Shown: positions 18,957-27,898 of the stretch, one piece after another
Layout of the letters: each line of letters begins with the position of its first letter
Numbering within the stretch: the first letter of the stretch is position 1
Assembly: GCF_001742165.1 (NCBI RefSeq)
Contig: NZ_CP016444.1
Coordinates: forward strand, 1,240,001 to 1,304,000
Reading direction: 5' to 3'
Source of the DNA: Burkholderia stabilis
Lineage (GTDB): Bacteria; Pseudomonadota; Gammaproteobacteria; Burkholderiales; Burkholderiaceae
DNA length: 64,000 nucleotides
Notes under the pieces: model-generated
Database searches by the model: none
Told to the model about the DNA's origin: nothing
What the model saw: only the letters and a program-made list of their open reading frames with translations
Made by a program: the position numbers and the translations under genes

Positions 18957-19847
18957 TCAGGCCAGTGGCACGTCGACGCGCGTCGACAGCACCGCGCTCA
19001 ATGGATTGGCACGACGCACCTGCGGATTGAAATCGGCGGGCGTCACGCACATGAACAACGTGCGCCGATCCTCGCCGCCCAGCGCGCATGCGTAGCAGTT
19101 GCGCTCGCCGGTCTGGATCTCCTCGAGAATCCTGCCGCCGGGCGCCACGCGCAGTACGCGCGTCTTCGTGAAATCCGCGACCCAGATCGCGCCCTCGGCA
19201 TCGACCTGCGAGATGCCGTCCGGCGCCACGACGATTTCGCCCATCGACCGGATCACGTCCTCGTCCTGCGGCACCGGGCCGAAGGTCGCCCAGTCGCGAC
19301 GCGCGGAAAGCGAGCCGTCGGGCTGGATGTCGAACGCCGACATGCGGTTGCCCCAGGATTCGGACACCACCAGCGTGCGCCCGTCGATGATCGTCGCGCC
19401 GTTCGCGAAGTGCAGCGGCTCGCTCACCATCGTGACCGTGCCGTCCGGATCGACGCGCGCGAGCCGGCCCGGGCGGCGCGGCGCAAGCTTCATCACGTCG
19501 AAGCCCAGGTTGCCGACCCACACGCGGCCTTGCGCGTCCACCACCATGTCGTTGGGTTCGAATTCCAGGTGCGGCGACAGGTCGGCATGGCGCACGACCG
19601 ACCCGTCGTGCTCGCGCCGCAACAGCGCGCGGTCGTGCATCGACACGACGAGCAGGCGCCCGTCGGGCAGCCAGCCGATGCCGGACGGACATTCGGGAAC
19701 GTGCATCTCCTCGCAGAGGTTGCTGCCGTCCTCGCGGATCGAGTACACGCATTCGGTATAGAGATCGCTGAACCAGAAGCGGCCGTCGTGCCAGCGCGCG
19801 GCTTCGGTATGCGTCATGCCGTCGAGAAGCAGGGTGAGCTGTCTCAT
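18957..19847 (-). CDS. SMP-30/gluconolactonase-like family protein
   Basis: A 296-residue six-bladed beta-propeller. The Glu of HTEAARWHDGRFWFSD near residue 15, the Asn of NDMVVDAQGRVWVGNLG near 100, FANGATI near 147 and the Asp of VDAEGAIWVADF near 220 are the expected metal ligands. These enzymes open sugar or other lactones. A lactonase next to alcohol and aldehyde dehydrogenases suggests a cyclic or sugar-like intermediate. The start at ATG 19847 follows a short AT-rich gap that carries a TAACTAAC-type operator. Confidence 0.88.
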   Translation of the reverse strand: MRQLTLLLDGMTHTEAARWHDGRFWFSDLYTECVYSIREDGSNLCEEMHVPECPSGIGWLPDGRLLVVSMHDRALLRREHDGSVVRHADLSPHLEFEPNDMVVDAQGRVWVGNLGFDVMKLAPRRPGRLARVDPDGTVTMVSEPLHFANGATIIDGRTLVVSESWGNRMSAFDIQPDGSLSARRDWATFGPVPQDEDVIRSMGEIVVAPDGISQVDAEGAIWVADFTKTRVLRVAPGGRILEEIQTGERNCYACALGGEDRRTLFMCVTPADFNPQVRRANPLSAVLSTRVDVPLA

Positions 19848-19870
19848 TTAACCTGTCGTTAGTTAGATTG
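19848..19870. promoter_or_regulatory. TetR-like operator, site A (before SMP-30 gene)
   Basis: On the minus strand this reads CAATCTAACTAAC followed by GACAGGTTAA. The 13-base left part is identical to site B at 20839-20851. TAAC...GTTA outer arms form an imperfect palindrome immediately upstream of the SMP-30 start codon. Confidence 0.55.
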
Positions 19871-19908
19871 AAGAATGCAGCGTGATCCGGATACGGACGT
19901 TCGACCGG

Positions 19909-20721
19909 TCACGACTGCGGCAGCAGGGCCGACGGGAATTCGGGCTGACGCTTGCCGCGCAATGCGGCGACGCCTTCCTTGACGTCCGGCCCCAGGAAAC
20001 ACAGCATCTCCAGCGCGAGCGAGTTGTCGAATACCGGCCCCGCCACGCGCATCCAGTTGTTGAGCGATTTCTTGGTCGCGCGGATCGCGGTCTGGCTGCC
20101 GCGCGCGAGGTTGGCGGCAATGGCCAGCGATCGCGACAGCACGTCGGCGCGCGGCGCGCAGAAGCTGACCAGGCCGATTCGTTCGGCTTCCTTGCCGTCG
20201 ATGAAATCCGCGGTCATCAGGTAATACTTGGCCTTCGCCATCCCGCACAGCAGCGGCCACACGATGGCCGCGTGATCGCCCGCCGACACGCCGAGGCGCG
20301 CATGTCCGTCGGTCAGCTTCGCATCCTCGGCCATCACGCTCACGTCGGCCAGCAGCGCAACGACGAGACCCGCGCCGACGGCCGTGCCGTTGATCGCGGA
20401 GATGATCGGCTTGTCGCACGCGAGCATGTTGTAGACGATGTCGGACGCCTCCTTCATCACGCGCATCGTGGCCTCCTGGCTGGCCGCCATTTCCTCGACC
20501 ACGGCAAGATCGCCGCCGGCCGAGAACGCGCGATCGCCGGCGCCGGTCACGACGACCACCTTGACGCCCGGATCGTCGCCGACGACGCCCCAGACCTTGG
20601 TCAATTCCCAGTGCATCCGGTTGTTCGTCGCGTTCATCACCTCCGGACGATTGAGCGTGACGAGCAGGACGCCGTCCGGCTGGCGATCGAACAGGAGGAA
20701 CTGGAAATCTTCGTATTTCAT
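19909..20721 (-). CDS. enoyl-CoA hydratase/isomerase family protein
   Basis: A 270-residue crotonase-fold protein. The oxyanion-hole segments AFSAGGDLAVVEEM near residue 70 and INGTAVGAGLVVALLADV near 118 are clear. The usual catalytic Glu positions cannot be assigned with certainty, so hydration, isomerisation or decarboxylation are all possible. First gene of the leftward SMP-30/aldehyde dehydrogenase/PrpD set. ATG at 20721 is preferred over an upstream frame extension to 20841 because MKYEDFQFLLFDRQ matches a family N-terminus. Confidence 0.88.
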   Translation of the reverse strand: MKYEDFQFLLFDRQPDGVLLVTLNRPEVMNATNNRMHWELTKVWGVVGDDPGVKVVVVTGAGDRAFSAGGDLAVVEEMAASQEATMRVMKEASDIVYNMLACDKPIISAINGTAVGAGLVVALLADVSVMAEDAKLTDGHARLGVSAGDHAAIVWPLLCGMAKAKYYLMTADFIDGKEAERIGLVSFCAPRADVLSRSLAIAANLARGSQTAIRATKKSLNNWMRVAGPVFDNSLALEMLCFLGPDVKEGVAALRGKRQPEFPSALLPQS

Positions 20722-21045
20722 GCTGGGCCCAGGGATTTTTTGGAACGGCGGGCGGCGTGTGTCGAAGCCCGCCGGTAAAGTGGCCTGCGTCGGTTCGCGG
20801 CACCGGGGAAAAGCGCAAGGGATCGTCGGGATACCCTTCAATCTAACTAACAGTTGTTATTCTATTTTGCTTGCGGGAATTTCCCATCAGGGAATCCCCG
20901 CATGCCGCCGGTCAATCGCGTGTTTTCCGGTGCGGGATTTTCGAAGAGCGGAACGTTTCGAACGCAAACATTGCGTACGGCGGCATCGGAGCCAAACCTG
21001 ACGGCATTCGTCGGAACAGAAGAATCAGAACAAGGAGCGAGACAC
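20722..21045. other. divergent intergenic regulatory region
   Basis: 324 bases between the divergent enoyl-CoA hydratase and PrpD operons. It holds operator-like site B at 20839-20860 and an AT-rich stretch around 20855-20885 that could contain both promoters. No gene is seen here. Confidence 0.7.
20839..20860. promoter_or_regulatory. TetR-like operator, site B (divergent enoyl-CoA hydratase/PrpD)
   Basis: CAATCTAACTAAC (20839-20851) continues as AGTTGTTAT. TAAC...GTTA outer arms (TAACTAACAGTTGTTA, 20844-20859) make an imperfect 16-base palindrome. The left 13 bases equal site A. Confidence 0.55.
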
Positions 21046-22485
21046 ATGAGCCACCCCACCATCATCCAGCAACTGGCTGATTTCTCGGCCGACGTCGACA
21101 TCGACCGGTTGCCCGACATCGTCGTACAGGAATGCAAGCGCGACATTCTCGATTCGCTGGGTGTCGCGCTGGCGGGGATCGATCATCCGAGGGGGCGCAT
21201 CGGCATCGAAACCGGCCGCCGCATCGGCGGCAGCGCGGGCGATGCGACGATCATCGGCACCGGCGAGCGCTCGACTGCGTACGGCGCCGCGTTCGCCAAC
21301 AGCGAGTTGCTCAACGCGCTGGATGCCGACTCGGTGCTGTTGCCCGGCCACGTGAGCCCGTACGTGCTGCCCGGCGCATTCGCGACGGCGGAGACGCAGC
21401 GGCGTTCGGGCCGCGACCTGATCGCCGCCGTGGCCGTGTCGCACGAGATCTCCTGCCGCTTCGGCGCCGCGATGAGCGGCTACCGCGATACCAAGGATGG
21501 CAAGTCCGCGAACCCTGCATCGGTGGTCGGCTACAGCAGCACCGTGTTCGGCGCCACTGCATCCGCGGGCAAGCTCAAGCGGCTGTCGGCGGCCAAACTG
21601 GCCAACGCGCTGGGCCTGGCCGCCGCATCGGCGCCGGTGAATGCGCAGCGCGCGTGGTTCACGCACGCGCCCACCGCCACGATCAAATACCAGCTCGCCG
21701 GCGGCCTGACCAACATCGCGCTCACGGCCGCCGACCTGGGCGAACTGGGCCATCGCGGCGATCTGCGCATCCTCGATGACGCGGTCAACGGTTACGCGAG
21801 CTTCATCGGCACCGACCGCTGGCTGCCTGAGAAAATTACCGACGGCCTGGGCGACGAGTGGCGCTTTCCCGGCTTCCAGATGTTCAAGCCCTATCCGCAC
21901 TGTCGCGTGATGCACGCCCCGCTCGACCTGCTGATCGACATCGTGACCCGCAACGACCTGAAGCCCGACGAGATCGAGCGCATTACCTCCTTCGGCGAAG
22001 GCTGGGCCTATGTGCTGCCCTGCTTCACCAACCGGGAAATCCTGGAAGTGCACGACGCGCAGTTCTGTTTCTCGCACGGGCTGGCCGTCGCGGCCCACCG
22101 CATTCCGCCCGGCCCCCGGTGGCAGGACCCGGCCGTCGTGTTCGACCCGTCCGTGATGGCGCTGATGAATCGCGTGTCGCTGGAAATCCATCCAACCTAT
22201 TTCCAGTCGGTATCGGCGGACATTTCCAGCCGCCCGTCGCGCGTGGAAGTGCGCGCGCGCGGCCAGGTCTTCGCCGGCGAGAAGATGTTCCCCAAGGGAA
22301 CGCCGTCGGCAGACCCCGCGACCTACATGACCACCGACGAACTGGTGAACAAATTCCGCACGTTCGTCGACGGCCTGCTGCCGGCATCGACCATTGAACG
22401 GGTCGTCGACAGCGTGCTGAACCTCGAAAAGGTGGACGACTTCGGCAGCGTGATCCGCCAGTTCGTGCGGTCATCCGGCCACTGA
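21046..22485 (+). CDS. MmgE/PrpD family protein (479 aa)
   Basis: The third MmgE/PrpD protein of the window. It has ILDSLGVALAGIDHPRGR near residue 35, ALDADSVLLPGHVSPYVLP near 97 (the usual histidine-rich segment is altered) and FKPYPHCRVMHAPLDLLID near 283. AAGGAGCGAG precedes the ATG at 21046. It heads a rightward operon with an aldehyde dehydrogenase and an SDR, divergent from the enoyl-CoA hydratase set across a shared operator, so both operons probably serve one pathway. Confidence 0.88.
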   Translation: MSHPTIIQQLADFSADVDIDRLPDIVVQECKRDILDSLGVALAGIDHPRGRIGIETGRRIGGSAGDATIIGTGERSTAYGAAFANSELLNALDADSVLLPGHVSPYVLPGAFATAETQRRSGRDLIAAVAVSHEISCRFGAAMSGYRDTKDGKSANPASVVGYSSTVFGATASAGKLKRLSAAKLANALGLAAASAPVNAQRAWFTHAPTATIKYQLAGGLTNIALTAADLGELGHRGDLRILDDAVNGYASFIGTDRWLPEKITDGLGDEWRFPGFQMFKPYPHCRVMHAPLDLLIDIVTRNDLKPDEIERITSFGEGWAYVLPCFTNREILEVHDAQFCFSHGLAVAAHRIPPGPRWQDPAVVFDPSVMALMNRVSLEIHPTYFQSVSADISSRPSRVEVRARGQVFAGEKMFPKGTPSADPATYMTTDELVNKFRTFVDGLLPASTIERVVDSVLNLEKVDDFGSVIRQFVRSSGH

Positions 22486-22514
22486 GCGTGGACAGCAACC
22501 TGGAAAACCAAGAC

Positions 22515-23987
22515 ATGACCCGTCATACCGTCAACATGCCGCACCCGGATCGTCTCTATATCGGCGGACGCTGGGTAGCGCCCTCTTCCGCCGACACCTT
22601 CGCCGTGCTCGACTGCACGACCGAAGAAGTGGTTGCGCACGCAGCCATGGCGACCGAAACGGAGATCGATGCCGCCGTGCGCGCCGCGCGTGAAGCGTTC
22701 GATCACGGGCCGTGGCCGCAGTTGTCCCCCGCCGAACGCGCCGCCTTCCTCGAGAAAATCGCCGAACGCGTCGAAGCGCTGAACGACGATTTCGCACGCG
22801 GGTGGAGCATCGAATCCGGCGTGTTCTACAAGATTGCCAAGCCGCGCATCGGCCTGTTCCTGAGCGGCGCGTTTCGCCAGTATGAGGCGATGGCGCACAG
22901 CTATCCGTTCGTCGAGCCCGCGCGTTCCGCCACCGGGCACCAGGCGTACCGCGTGCAGGAGCCGGTGGGCGTCGTCGCGGTGATCGTGCCGTGGAACGGC
23001 CCGGCCGGGCTGCTCGCGTACAAGATCGCGCCGGCCCTGCTCGCGGGTTGCACGGTCGTCATCAAGAACTCGCCGGAAACACCGAGTTCCGGCCACCTGT
23101 TCGCGCAAATCTGCGACGAAGTCGGGCTGCCGCCCGGCGTGGTCAACATGCTGACGGCGGACCGGACCGTGTCCGAGTCGCTCGTGCGCCATCCCGGCGT
23201 GGACAAGATCACCTTCACCGGCTCCACCGGCGCGGGCCGGCGCATCGGCGCGGTCGCGGCCGAACGCGTCGCACGCGTCACGCTCGAGCTCGGCGGCAAA
23301 TCGCCCGCCGTGGTGCTCGACGACTACGACATCGAAACGGCCGCGAAGGCGCTCGGCGCGCCGTATTTCAGCTACTTGTCGGGTCAGGTCTGCCACAGCC
23401 TCACCCGCATCATCGTGCCGCGCGCGCGGCACGACCAGATGGTCGACGCGCTGGTCGCCGCGGCGCGCGGGATGACGCTCGGCGACCCGCTCGACGACGC
23501 CACGAGCATGGGCCCGCTGGCCACGGCCGCCCAGCGCGGCGCGGTCGAACGACTGGTCGCACAGGGCGTATCGGACGGCGCGCGGCTGGCGGTCGGCGGC
23601 AAGCGGCCCGCGCACCTGACGCGCGGCTTCTTCTTCGAACCGACGGTATTTGCAAACGTGGACAACCGCTCGCGCATCGCGCAGGACGAGTTCTTCGGCC
23701 CGGTGCTGTCCGTCATTCCCGCCGACAGCGAGCAACACGCGATCGACATGGCCAACGACACGATCTTCGGCCTGAATGCCGTGGTGTTCACGCAGGACAC
23801 CGACCGCGCGCTGCGTGTCGCGCGCCGGTTGCGCGCGGGGTCGGTCGGACACAACGCGTCGCGCACCGATTTCTCCATCGGCTTCGGCGGCTTCAAGCAA
23901 TCGGGCGTGGGCCGCGAAGGCGGCGTGGGCGGCCTCGAAGCATTTCTCGAATCCAAAACCGTGGTGCTGGACCAGCCGGCCGACTGA
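22515..23987 (+). CDS. aldehyde dehydrogenase family protein (490 aa)
   Basis: NAD(P)+-dependent aldehyde dehydrogenase with VIVPWNGPAG near residue 155, FTGSTGAGRRIG near 240, catalytic Glu in TLELGGKSPAV near 258 and catalytic Cys in YLSGQVCHSLTRI near 294. A GTG at 22488 would add nine residues but has no ribosome binding site; the ATG at 22515 is preferred. It lies directly downstream of the PrpD gene. It is related to the copy at 51102 (similar FLSGQVC segment) more than to those at 15917 and 17429. Confidence 0.9.
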   Translation: MTRHTVNMPHPDRLYIGGRWVAPSSADTFAVLDCTTEEVVAHAAMATETEIDAAVRAAREAFDHGPWPQLSPAERAAFLEKIAERVEALNDDFARGWSIESGVFYKIAKPRIGLFLSGAFRQYEAMAHSYPFVEPARSATGHQAYRVQEPVGVVAVIVPWNGPAGLLAYKIAPALLAGCTVVIKNSPETPSSGHLFAQICDEVGLPPGVVNMLTADRTVSESLVRHPGVDKITFTGSTGAGRRIGAVAAERVARVTLELGGKSPAVVLDDYDIETAAKALGAPYFSYLSGQVCHSLTRIIVPRARHDQMVDALVAAARGMTLGDPLDDATSMGPLATAAQRGAVERLVAQGVSDGARLAVGGKRPAHLTRGFFFEPTVFANVDNRSRIAQDEFFGPVLSVIPADSEQHAIDMANDTIFGLNAVVFTQDTDRALRVARRLRAGSVGHNASRTDFSIGFGGFKQSGVGREGGVGGLEAFLESKTVVLDQPAD

Positions 23988-24035
23988 GCGCCAGCATACG
24001 AACGATCGATTACCTGACATCAGGAGGAGCAACGA

Positions 24036-24857
24036 ATGAGCAACACCGAATCCAACAACGAAGCGCCACACGACTGGATGATCCATTCGCGCATCAAGGG
24101 GCTGGTCGCGCTGGTGGTCGGCGCCGGCAGCGGCATGGGCGAAGCCAGCGCGAAAACCTTCGCGGCAAACGGCGGCGCGGTCGCCGTGGCGGACCTGAAC
24201 GCCGGCAACGCCGAACGCGTCGCCGGAGAGATCGCACGACGCGATGGCCAGGCGATCGCGCTCGGCCTCGACGTATCGAAACAGTCGGACATCGACGCGG
24301 CCATCGACAGGACGGTCGAGCGCTTCGGCCGGCTCGACGTCGTCATCAACACGGCCGCGCTGGTGCGTTCCGGGATGCTCGAGGACGTGTCGATCGACGA
24401 ATGGCGCAGCGGTTTCCAGGTCAACGTGGACGGTGCGCTGATGCTCGCGCGCAGCGCGCTGCCGCACCTGAAGAAAAGCCCGCATGCGGCGATCGTGAAC
24501 ACGGCTTCGCTGGCGGGCGTGCACGGCTATTCGCAGGGCGGCGCGTATGGCCCGAGCAAGGCGGCGCTCATCACGCTCAGCCGGCAGATGGCGCACGAGT
24601 GGGCGTCGTACGGCGTGCGCGTGAATGTCGTGCTGCCGGGCGTCATCGATACGCCGATGGCACGCGGCTCCGTGCCGCAGGATCTGCTCGACCAGCTTGC
24701 GGCGATGCTGCCGATGAGCCGGGTAGGCCGGCCGGAGGAAGTCGCCGACCTGATCGTGTACCTCGCGTCGCCCGCGGCCGGCTACATCACGGCCCAGTCG
24801 ATCGCATGCGACGGCGGCATGTCGCACATGATGTTCGCGAAACCGATGGGCAAGTAA
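24036..24857 (+). CDS. short-chain dehydrogenase/reductase
   Basis: A 273-residue classical SDR. The cofactor motif GAGSGMGEA lies near residue 28, NTA (in place of NNAG) near 105, and the catalytic Ser-Tyr-Lys in NTASLAGVHGYSQGG and YGPSKAAL near 155-175. The C-terminal PEEVADLIVYLASPAAGYIT is typical. It interconverts a hydroxy and a keto group with NAD(P)H. AGGAGGAGC stands before the ATG. It is last in the PrpD-aldehyde dehydrogenase-SDR operon. Confidence 0.92.
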   Translation: MSNTESNNEAPHDWMIHSRIKGLVALVVGAGSGMGEASAKTFAANGGAVAVADLNAGNAERVAGEIARRDGQAIALGLDVSKQSDIDAAIDRTVERFGRLDVVINTAALVRSGMLEDVSIDEWRSGFQVNVDGALMLARSALPHLKKSPHAAIVNTASLAGVHGYSQGGAYGPSKAALITLSRQMAHEWASYGVRVNVVLPGVIDTPMARGSVPQDLLDQLAAMLPMSRVGRPEEVADLIVYLASPAAGYITAQSIACDGGMSHMMFAKPMGK

Positions 24858-25322
24858 GCGCCCGGCGTGAAGCACGTGCGCCGTTTGCGGCGAAGGCCCG
24901 CCCGGGCCCTCGCCGCCGGCGCTCGCCCGCATTGCCTGCATTGCCCGACGGGAACGATCGGGCTGCGGGCCGCTCCAGCCTGATCTCCCGCCATGCGGGC
25001 ATCGGATCACGGCTGACGGCGTCCCTTTCTTCTTCCTCTCCCCCCACACGCTGCCCCGGCAGTGCGAATCCGCACGCCCGTTCCGCCTTCGATGAGGCCG
25101 CGCACGATTTGAATCGAACCTCGATGCTGGCGATGAAATATCCGGCAACAGACGGTGACGCCCGAAAAACTCGTTCCGCCGGGTAAAACGCCATTCGACA
25201 GGGACATCTCCTCCGAATCCATTAAACAGGATCGCCATCCCCTGCATGGAAACGCTTCCACGCACTTTATTACGTAGAACGGATGATATTTCCGGGAATC
25301 ACGATTGCTCGATTGAGTTGAA

Positions 25323-25331
25323 GTACGGAAC
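25323..25331 (+). promoter_or_regulatory. GTACGGAAC motif, site 1 (upstream of porin)
   Basis: Core of the recurrent TGTACGGAACA motif, about 245 bases before the porin start. Confidence 0.5.
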
Positions 25332-25416
25332 GTCGAAATTCAGCCAGCGGATCATTGCCTAAAAGAACGAATTCGCCTCGGGTTATACCCGATGGAGATT
25401 CGATGTCACGCACCTC

Positions 25417-25435
25417 AATCTACCGAACGTTAGAT
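25417..25435. promoter_or_regulatory. TetR-like operator, site C (upstream of porin)
   Basis: ATCTACCGAACGTTAGAT (25418-25435) is an 18-base palindrome with seven of nine base pairs matched: ATCTA-CG-CG-TAGAT. It is preceded by CA, giving the CAATCTA prefix also found at sites A, B and (minus strand) E. Confidence 0.65.
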
Positions 25436-25576
25436 ATTCATCGAACCCAAAGACGATTGTCCGTACCCGGACATCGATAACAAACCGGCACATCCGTCTG
25501 GTCGTGCATTCGCCGCACCGCCTCGGCAGTTCGACACGAACCGCCTCTTCACTTTTCATTAAATTCGGATATCGAA

Positions 25577-26686
25577 ATGAATGTAAGCCGATCATCAGGG
25601 TTGGGCACGAAGAAAACGATAATTGCGCTTGGCATTGCGCTCCTGCCTGCATGGTCGTATGCGCAAAGCAGCGTCACGCTTTACGGCACGCTCGATACGG
25701 GCCTGCTGTTCACCAGCAAGACGCTCAACTCGACGACCGGCACGAACGGCGGCAAGCAGGTCGCCCTCATCAACGGCGGGCTGGAGCCCTCCAATTTCGG
25801 CCTGTTCGGGCAGGAAGACCTGGGCGGCGGACTGAAGGCGACCTTCAGGCTGGAAAGCGGCGTGAGCGTCGTCAACGGCGGCTTCGACAACAGCAACGGC
25901 AACTTATTCGGCCGTCAGGCATGGCTGGCCCTCGACGGCAACTTCGGCCAACTGAAGGCCGGCGTGCAGTACTCGCCGTTCGTGCTGGCGATCTACGAGG
26001 CGGACCCGCGCAACGCCGGCCAGTTCGGCACGGCGTTTTCCGTCTACGGCGCCAATACGTTCGTCGGCAGTTTCAATCCGAATGCGATCACCTATACGAG
26101 CCCGAAGTTCGCCGGGTTTTCCGCCAGCGCAATGTATGCGTTCGGCGGCATACCGGGCGACTACCGCGCGGCGCAGCAGTATTCGATCAGCGCGCGCTAC
26201 GAGTTTCGCGGGCTGGTCGTGAACGCCGCGATGTACGACTCGAGTTCGGCCAGGAATTCCGCGGGGCTGACGATCTTCCAGCAGCCGTTCCTGGGCCGGA
26301 TGCTCGGGCTCAGCTACCACTTCGGTACGTTCGCGGTGAAGGGTTCGTTCACCAGCTACAAGCTGCCGACGACGGTTGCCGGCGGTGTAACGAACGGCGG
26401 CACCAACAACGTCTGGAATCTCGGGTTCGATTACTATCCGCTGCCGCAGCTCGATATCAACTCGGGCGTGTGGTACATCCGCGATCCGCAGGATTCGAAC
26501 AATCACTCGCTGATCGGTGCGCTGACGACGCGCTATTTCTTGTCGAAGGCGACCTCGCTGTATGCGGAGGTCGGCGCGGCGAACAACCACGGCCGGCAAA
26601 AATTCGGGCTGTCGATCGACAACGCGCTGTACGGCGCGCCGGGCACGACCATCGGCGCGATCATCGGGATCAACAAGCGGTTCTAA
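25577..26686 (+). CDS. general outer-membrane porin
   Basis: A 369-residue Gram-negative porin of the Burkholderia/Neisseria type. A signal peptide covers about residues 1-29 (IIALGIALLPAWSYAQ). SSVTLYGTLDTGL begins the first strand, FGRQAWLALDGNFGQLKAG follows near residue 110, and the C-terminal Phe (GINKRF) is the outer-membrane assembly signal. It forms trimeric pores for small solutes. Its long leader carries both recurring operator types, which suggests that it takes up the substrate of the neighbouring pathways. Confidence 0.95.
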   Translation: MNVSRSSGLGTKKTIIALGIALLPAWSYAQSSVTLYGTLDTGLLFTSKTLNSTTGTNGGKQVALINGGLEPSNFGLFGQEDLGGGLKATFRLESGVSVVNGGFDNSNGNLFGRQAWLALDGNFGQLKAGVQYSPFVLAIYEADPRNAGQFGTAFSVYGANTFVGSFNPNAITYTSPKFAGFSASAMYAFGGIPGDYRAAQQYSISARYEFRGLVVNAAMYDSSSARNSAGLTIFQQPFLGRMLGLSYHFGTFAVKGSFTSYKLPTTVAGGVTNGGTNNVWNLGFDYYPLPQLDINSGVWYIRDPQDSNNHSLIGALTTRYFLSKATSLYAEVGAANNHGRQKFGLSIDNALYGAPGTTIGAIIGINKRF

Positions 26687-26734
26687 CTATCCCCGGCGGG
26701 CACGATGCAACGTACCCCGCTCCGTTCGGTCGGA

Positions 26735-26744
26735 GTACGGAACA
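26735..26744 (+). promoter_or_regulatory. GTACGGAACA motif, site 2
   Basis: Exact 10-base match to the recurrent motif, about 190 bases before the first alpha/beta hydrolase gene and just after the porin gene. Confidence 0.5.
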
Positions 26745-26935
26745 CTCGGCCCGCCTCGATTGACTCGATTGCAAACCACCGCGAACGTAGGCGGGTATGT
26801 GTCGATTTCTGTTCGGCATGCATGGCATTTCGGCAACGCAGCGCCGACATGCCGGCCGGAAGAAGATCACGAATGGCGGGCGTCCCGGCTGCGACTCGGC
26901 GACGAGCGGCCCCGCAACGCGAATGCAATCGAATC

Positions 26936-27847
26936 ATGAATAATGCGATGACTACGGGAACGCGTGCGGCCGGCCCGGCCGGCACGACGCACACCTGGAA
27001 AAGCACCGACGGAATCCGGCTCGCGGGTTGCTCGTGGGGCGACCCTGACGGCGCGCCGGTCATCCTGCTGCACGGCAGCGGACAGACGCGTCACGCGTGG
27101 AGCGGCATGGGGCGCGCGCTCGGCGCGGCGGGCTTTCATGCGATTGCGTTCGACGCACGCGGCCATGGAGAGTCGGACTGGTCGCCGACCGGCAACTACA
27201 GCCAGGGCGCGATGATCCGCGATCTCGAGCGCGTCGCCGCGATGTTCGAAGGCCGTCGGCCGATACTCGTCGGTGCGGGCCTGGGCGGCGGGACGAGCCT
27301 GCTCGCCGTCGGCGAAGGGTATCTCGACGCCGAAGCGCTCGTGCTCGTCAACATCGCGCCGTACATCGAACCGGCGGGCGTCCTGCGCCTGCAGTCGTTC
27401 ATGCGACAGCCGCCGGACGGTTTCGGATCGCCCGATGAAGCGGCCGACGCGATCCGCAACTATCGCGCGCAGCCGGCGCATGCGCTCACGCAGGAAAGCC
27501 TGACCCGCAGCCTGCGCTACGACGACGGAAAATATCGCTGGCATTGGGACCCGCACTTTCTCGCGTGGCCGCGAGACCTGGAGCGCCGTCACACGCGTTT
27601 CGCGGCCAGCGCACGCCGCCTGAGGCTGCCGACGCTGCTCGTGCGCGGCGAAGATTCGGAAATCGTCAGCAAGGCAGGCGCGCGCGAGTTCCTCGACCTG
27701 TGCCGGCACGCGGAATATGCGGACGTACGGGATGCCGGCCACACGGTCGCGGGGGAGCATAACGATCTGTTCGCCCATACCGTGCTCGACTTTCTCGAGC
27801 GCCAGATCCCACGCGGCCCGGCGCTGCGGGATCGCGCGGTCGCCTGA
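26936..27847 (+). CDS. alpha/beta hydrolase fold protein lacking the nucleophile serine
   Basis: A 303-residue alpha/beta hydrolase-like protein, exactly as long as its paralog at 29063. The HGSGQTRHAW oxyanion segment and the GHTVAGEHND histidine motif are present. The nucleophile elbow reads VGAGLGGG, where the paralog has IGASLGGG, so serine is replaced by glycine. The acid position also differs: EDSEIVS here, GSSDVVS in the paralog. It may be a non-hydrolytic member, for example a decarboxylase-like or binding protein, or a decaying copy. The frame is intact and neighbouring residues are conserved, which favours a real function. ATG at 26936. Confidence 0.85.
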   Translation: MNNAMTTGTRAAGPAGTTHTWKSTDGIRLAGCSWGDPDGAPVILLHGSGQTRHAWSGMGRALGAAGFHAIAFDARGHGESDWSPTGNYSQGAMIRDLERVAAMFEGRRPILVGAGLGGGTSLLAVGEGYLDAEALVLVNIAPYIEPAGVLRLQSFMRQPPDGFGSPDEAADAIRNYRAQPAHALTQESLTRSLRYDDGKYRWHWDPHFLAWPRDLERRHTRFAASARRLRLPTLLVRGEDSEIVSKAGAREFLDLCRHAEYADVRDAGHTVAGEHNDLFAHTVLDFLERQIPRGPALRDRAVA

Positions 27848-27848
27848 T

Positions 27849-27880
27849 CCGGCCGCGTGCGCGGAGAAGCGCACGGCCGG
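27849..27880. terminator. hairpin between convergent hydrolase and tetR genes
   Basis: CCGGCCGCGTGCGC and GCGCACGGCCGG pair with a small bulge around a GGAGAA loop. It is GC-rich without a T-run. Confidence 0.45.
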
Positions 27881-27898
27881 CCGGTCAGCCGCGCGGCA

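Larger units (their letters stand above)
24858..25576. other. intergenic region upstream of porin
   Basis: 719 bases with no convincing gene. From about 25100 it becomes AT-richer. It holds an IclR-type 9-mer GTACGGAAC at 25323, a TetR-like palindrome at 25417-25435 and a TGTCCG-TACC-CGGACA inverted repeat near 25456-25471, so the porin appears to have a long regulated leader. Confidence 0.7.
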
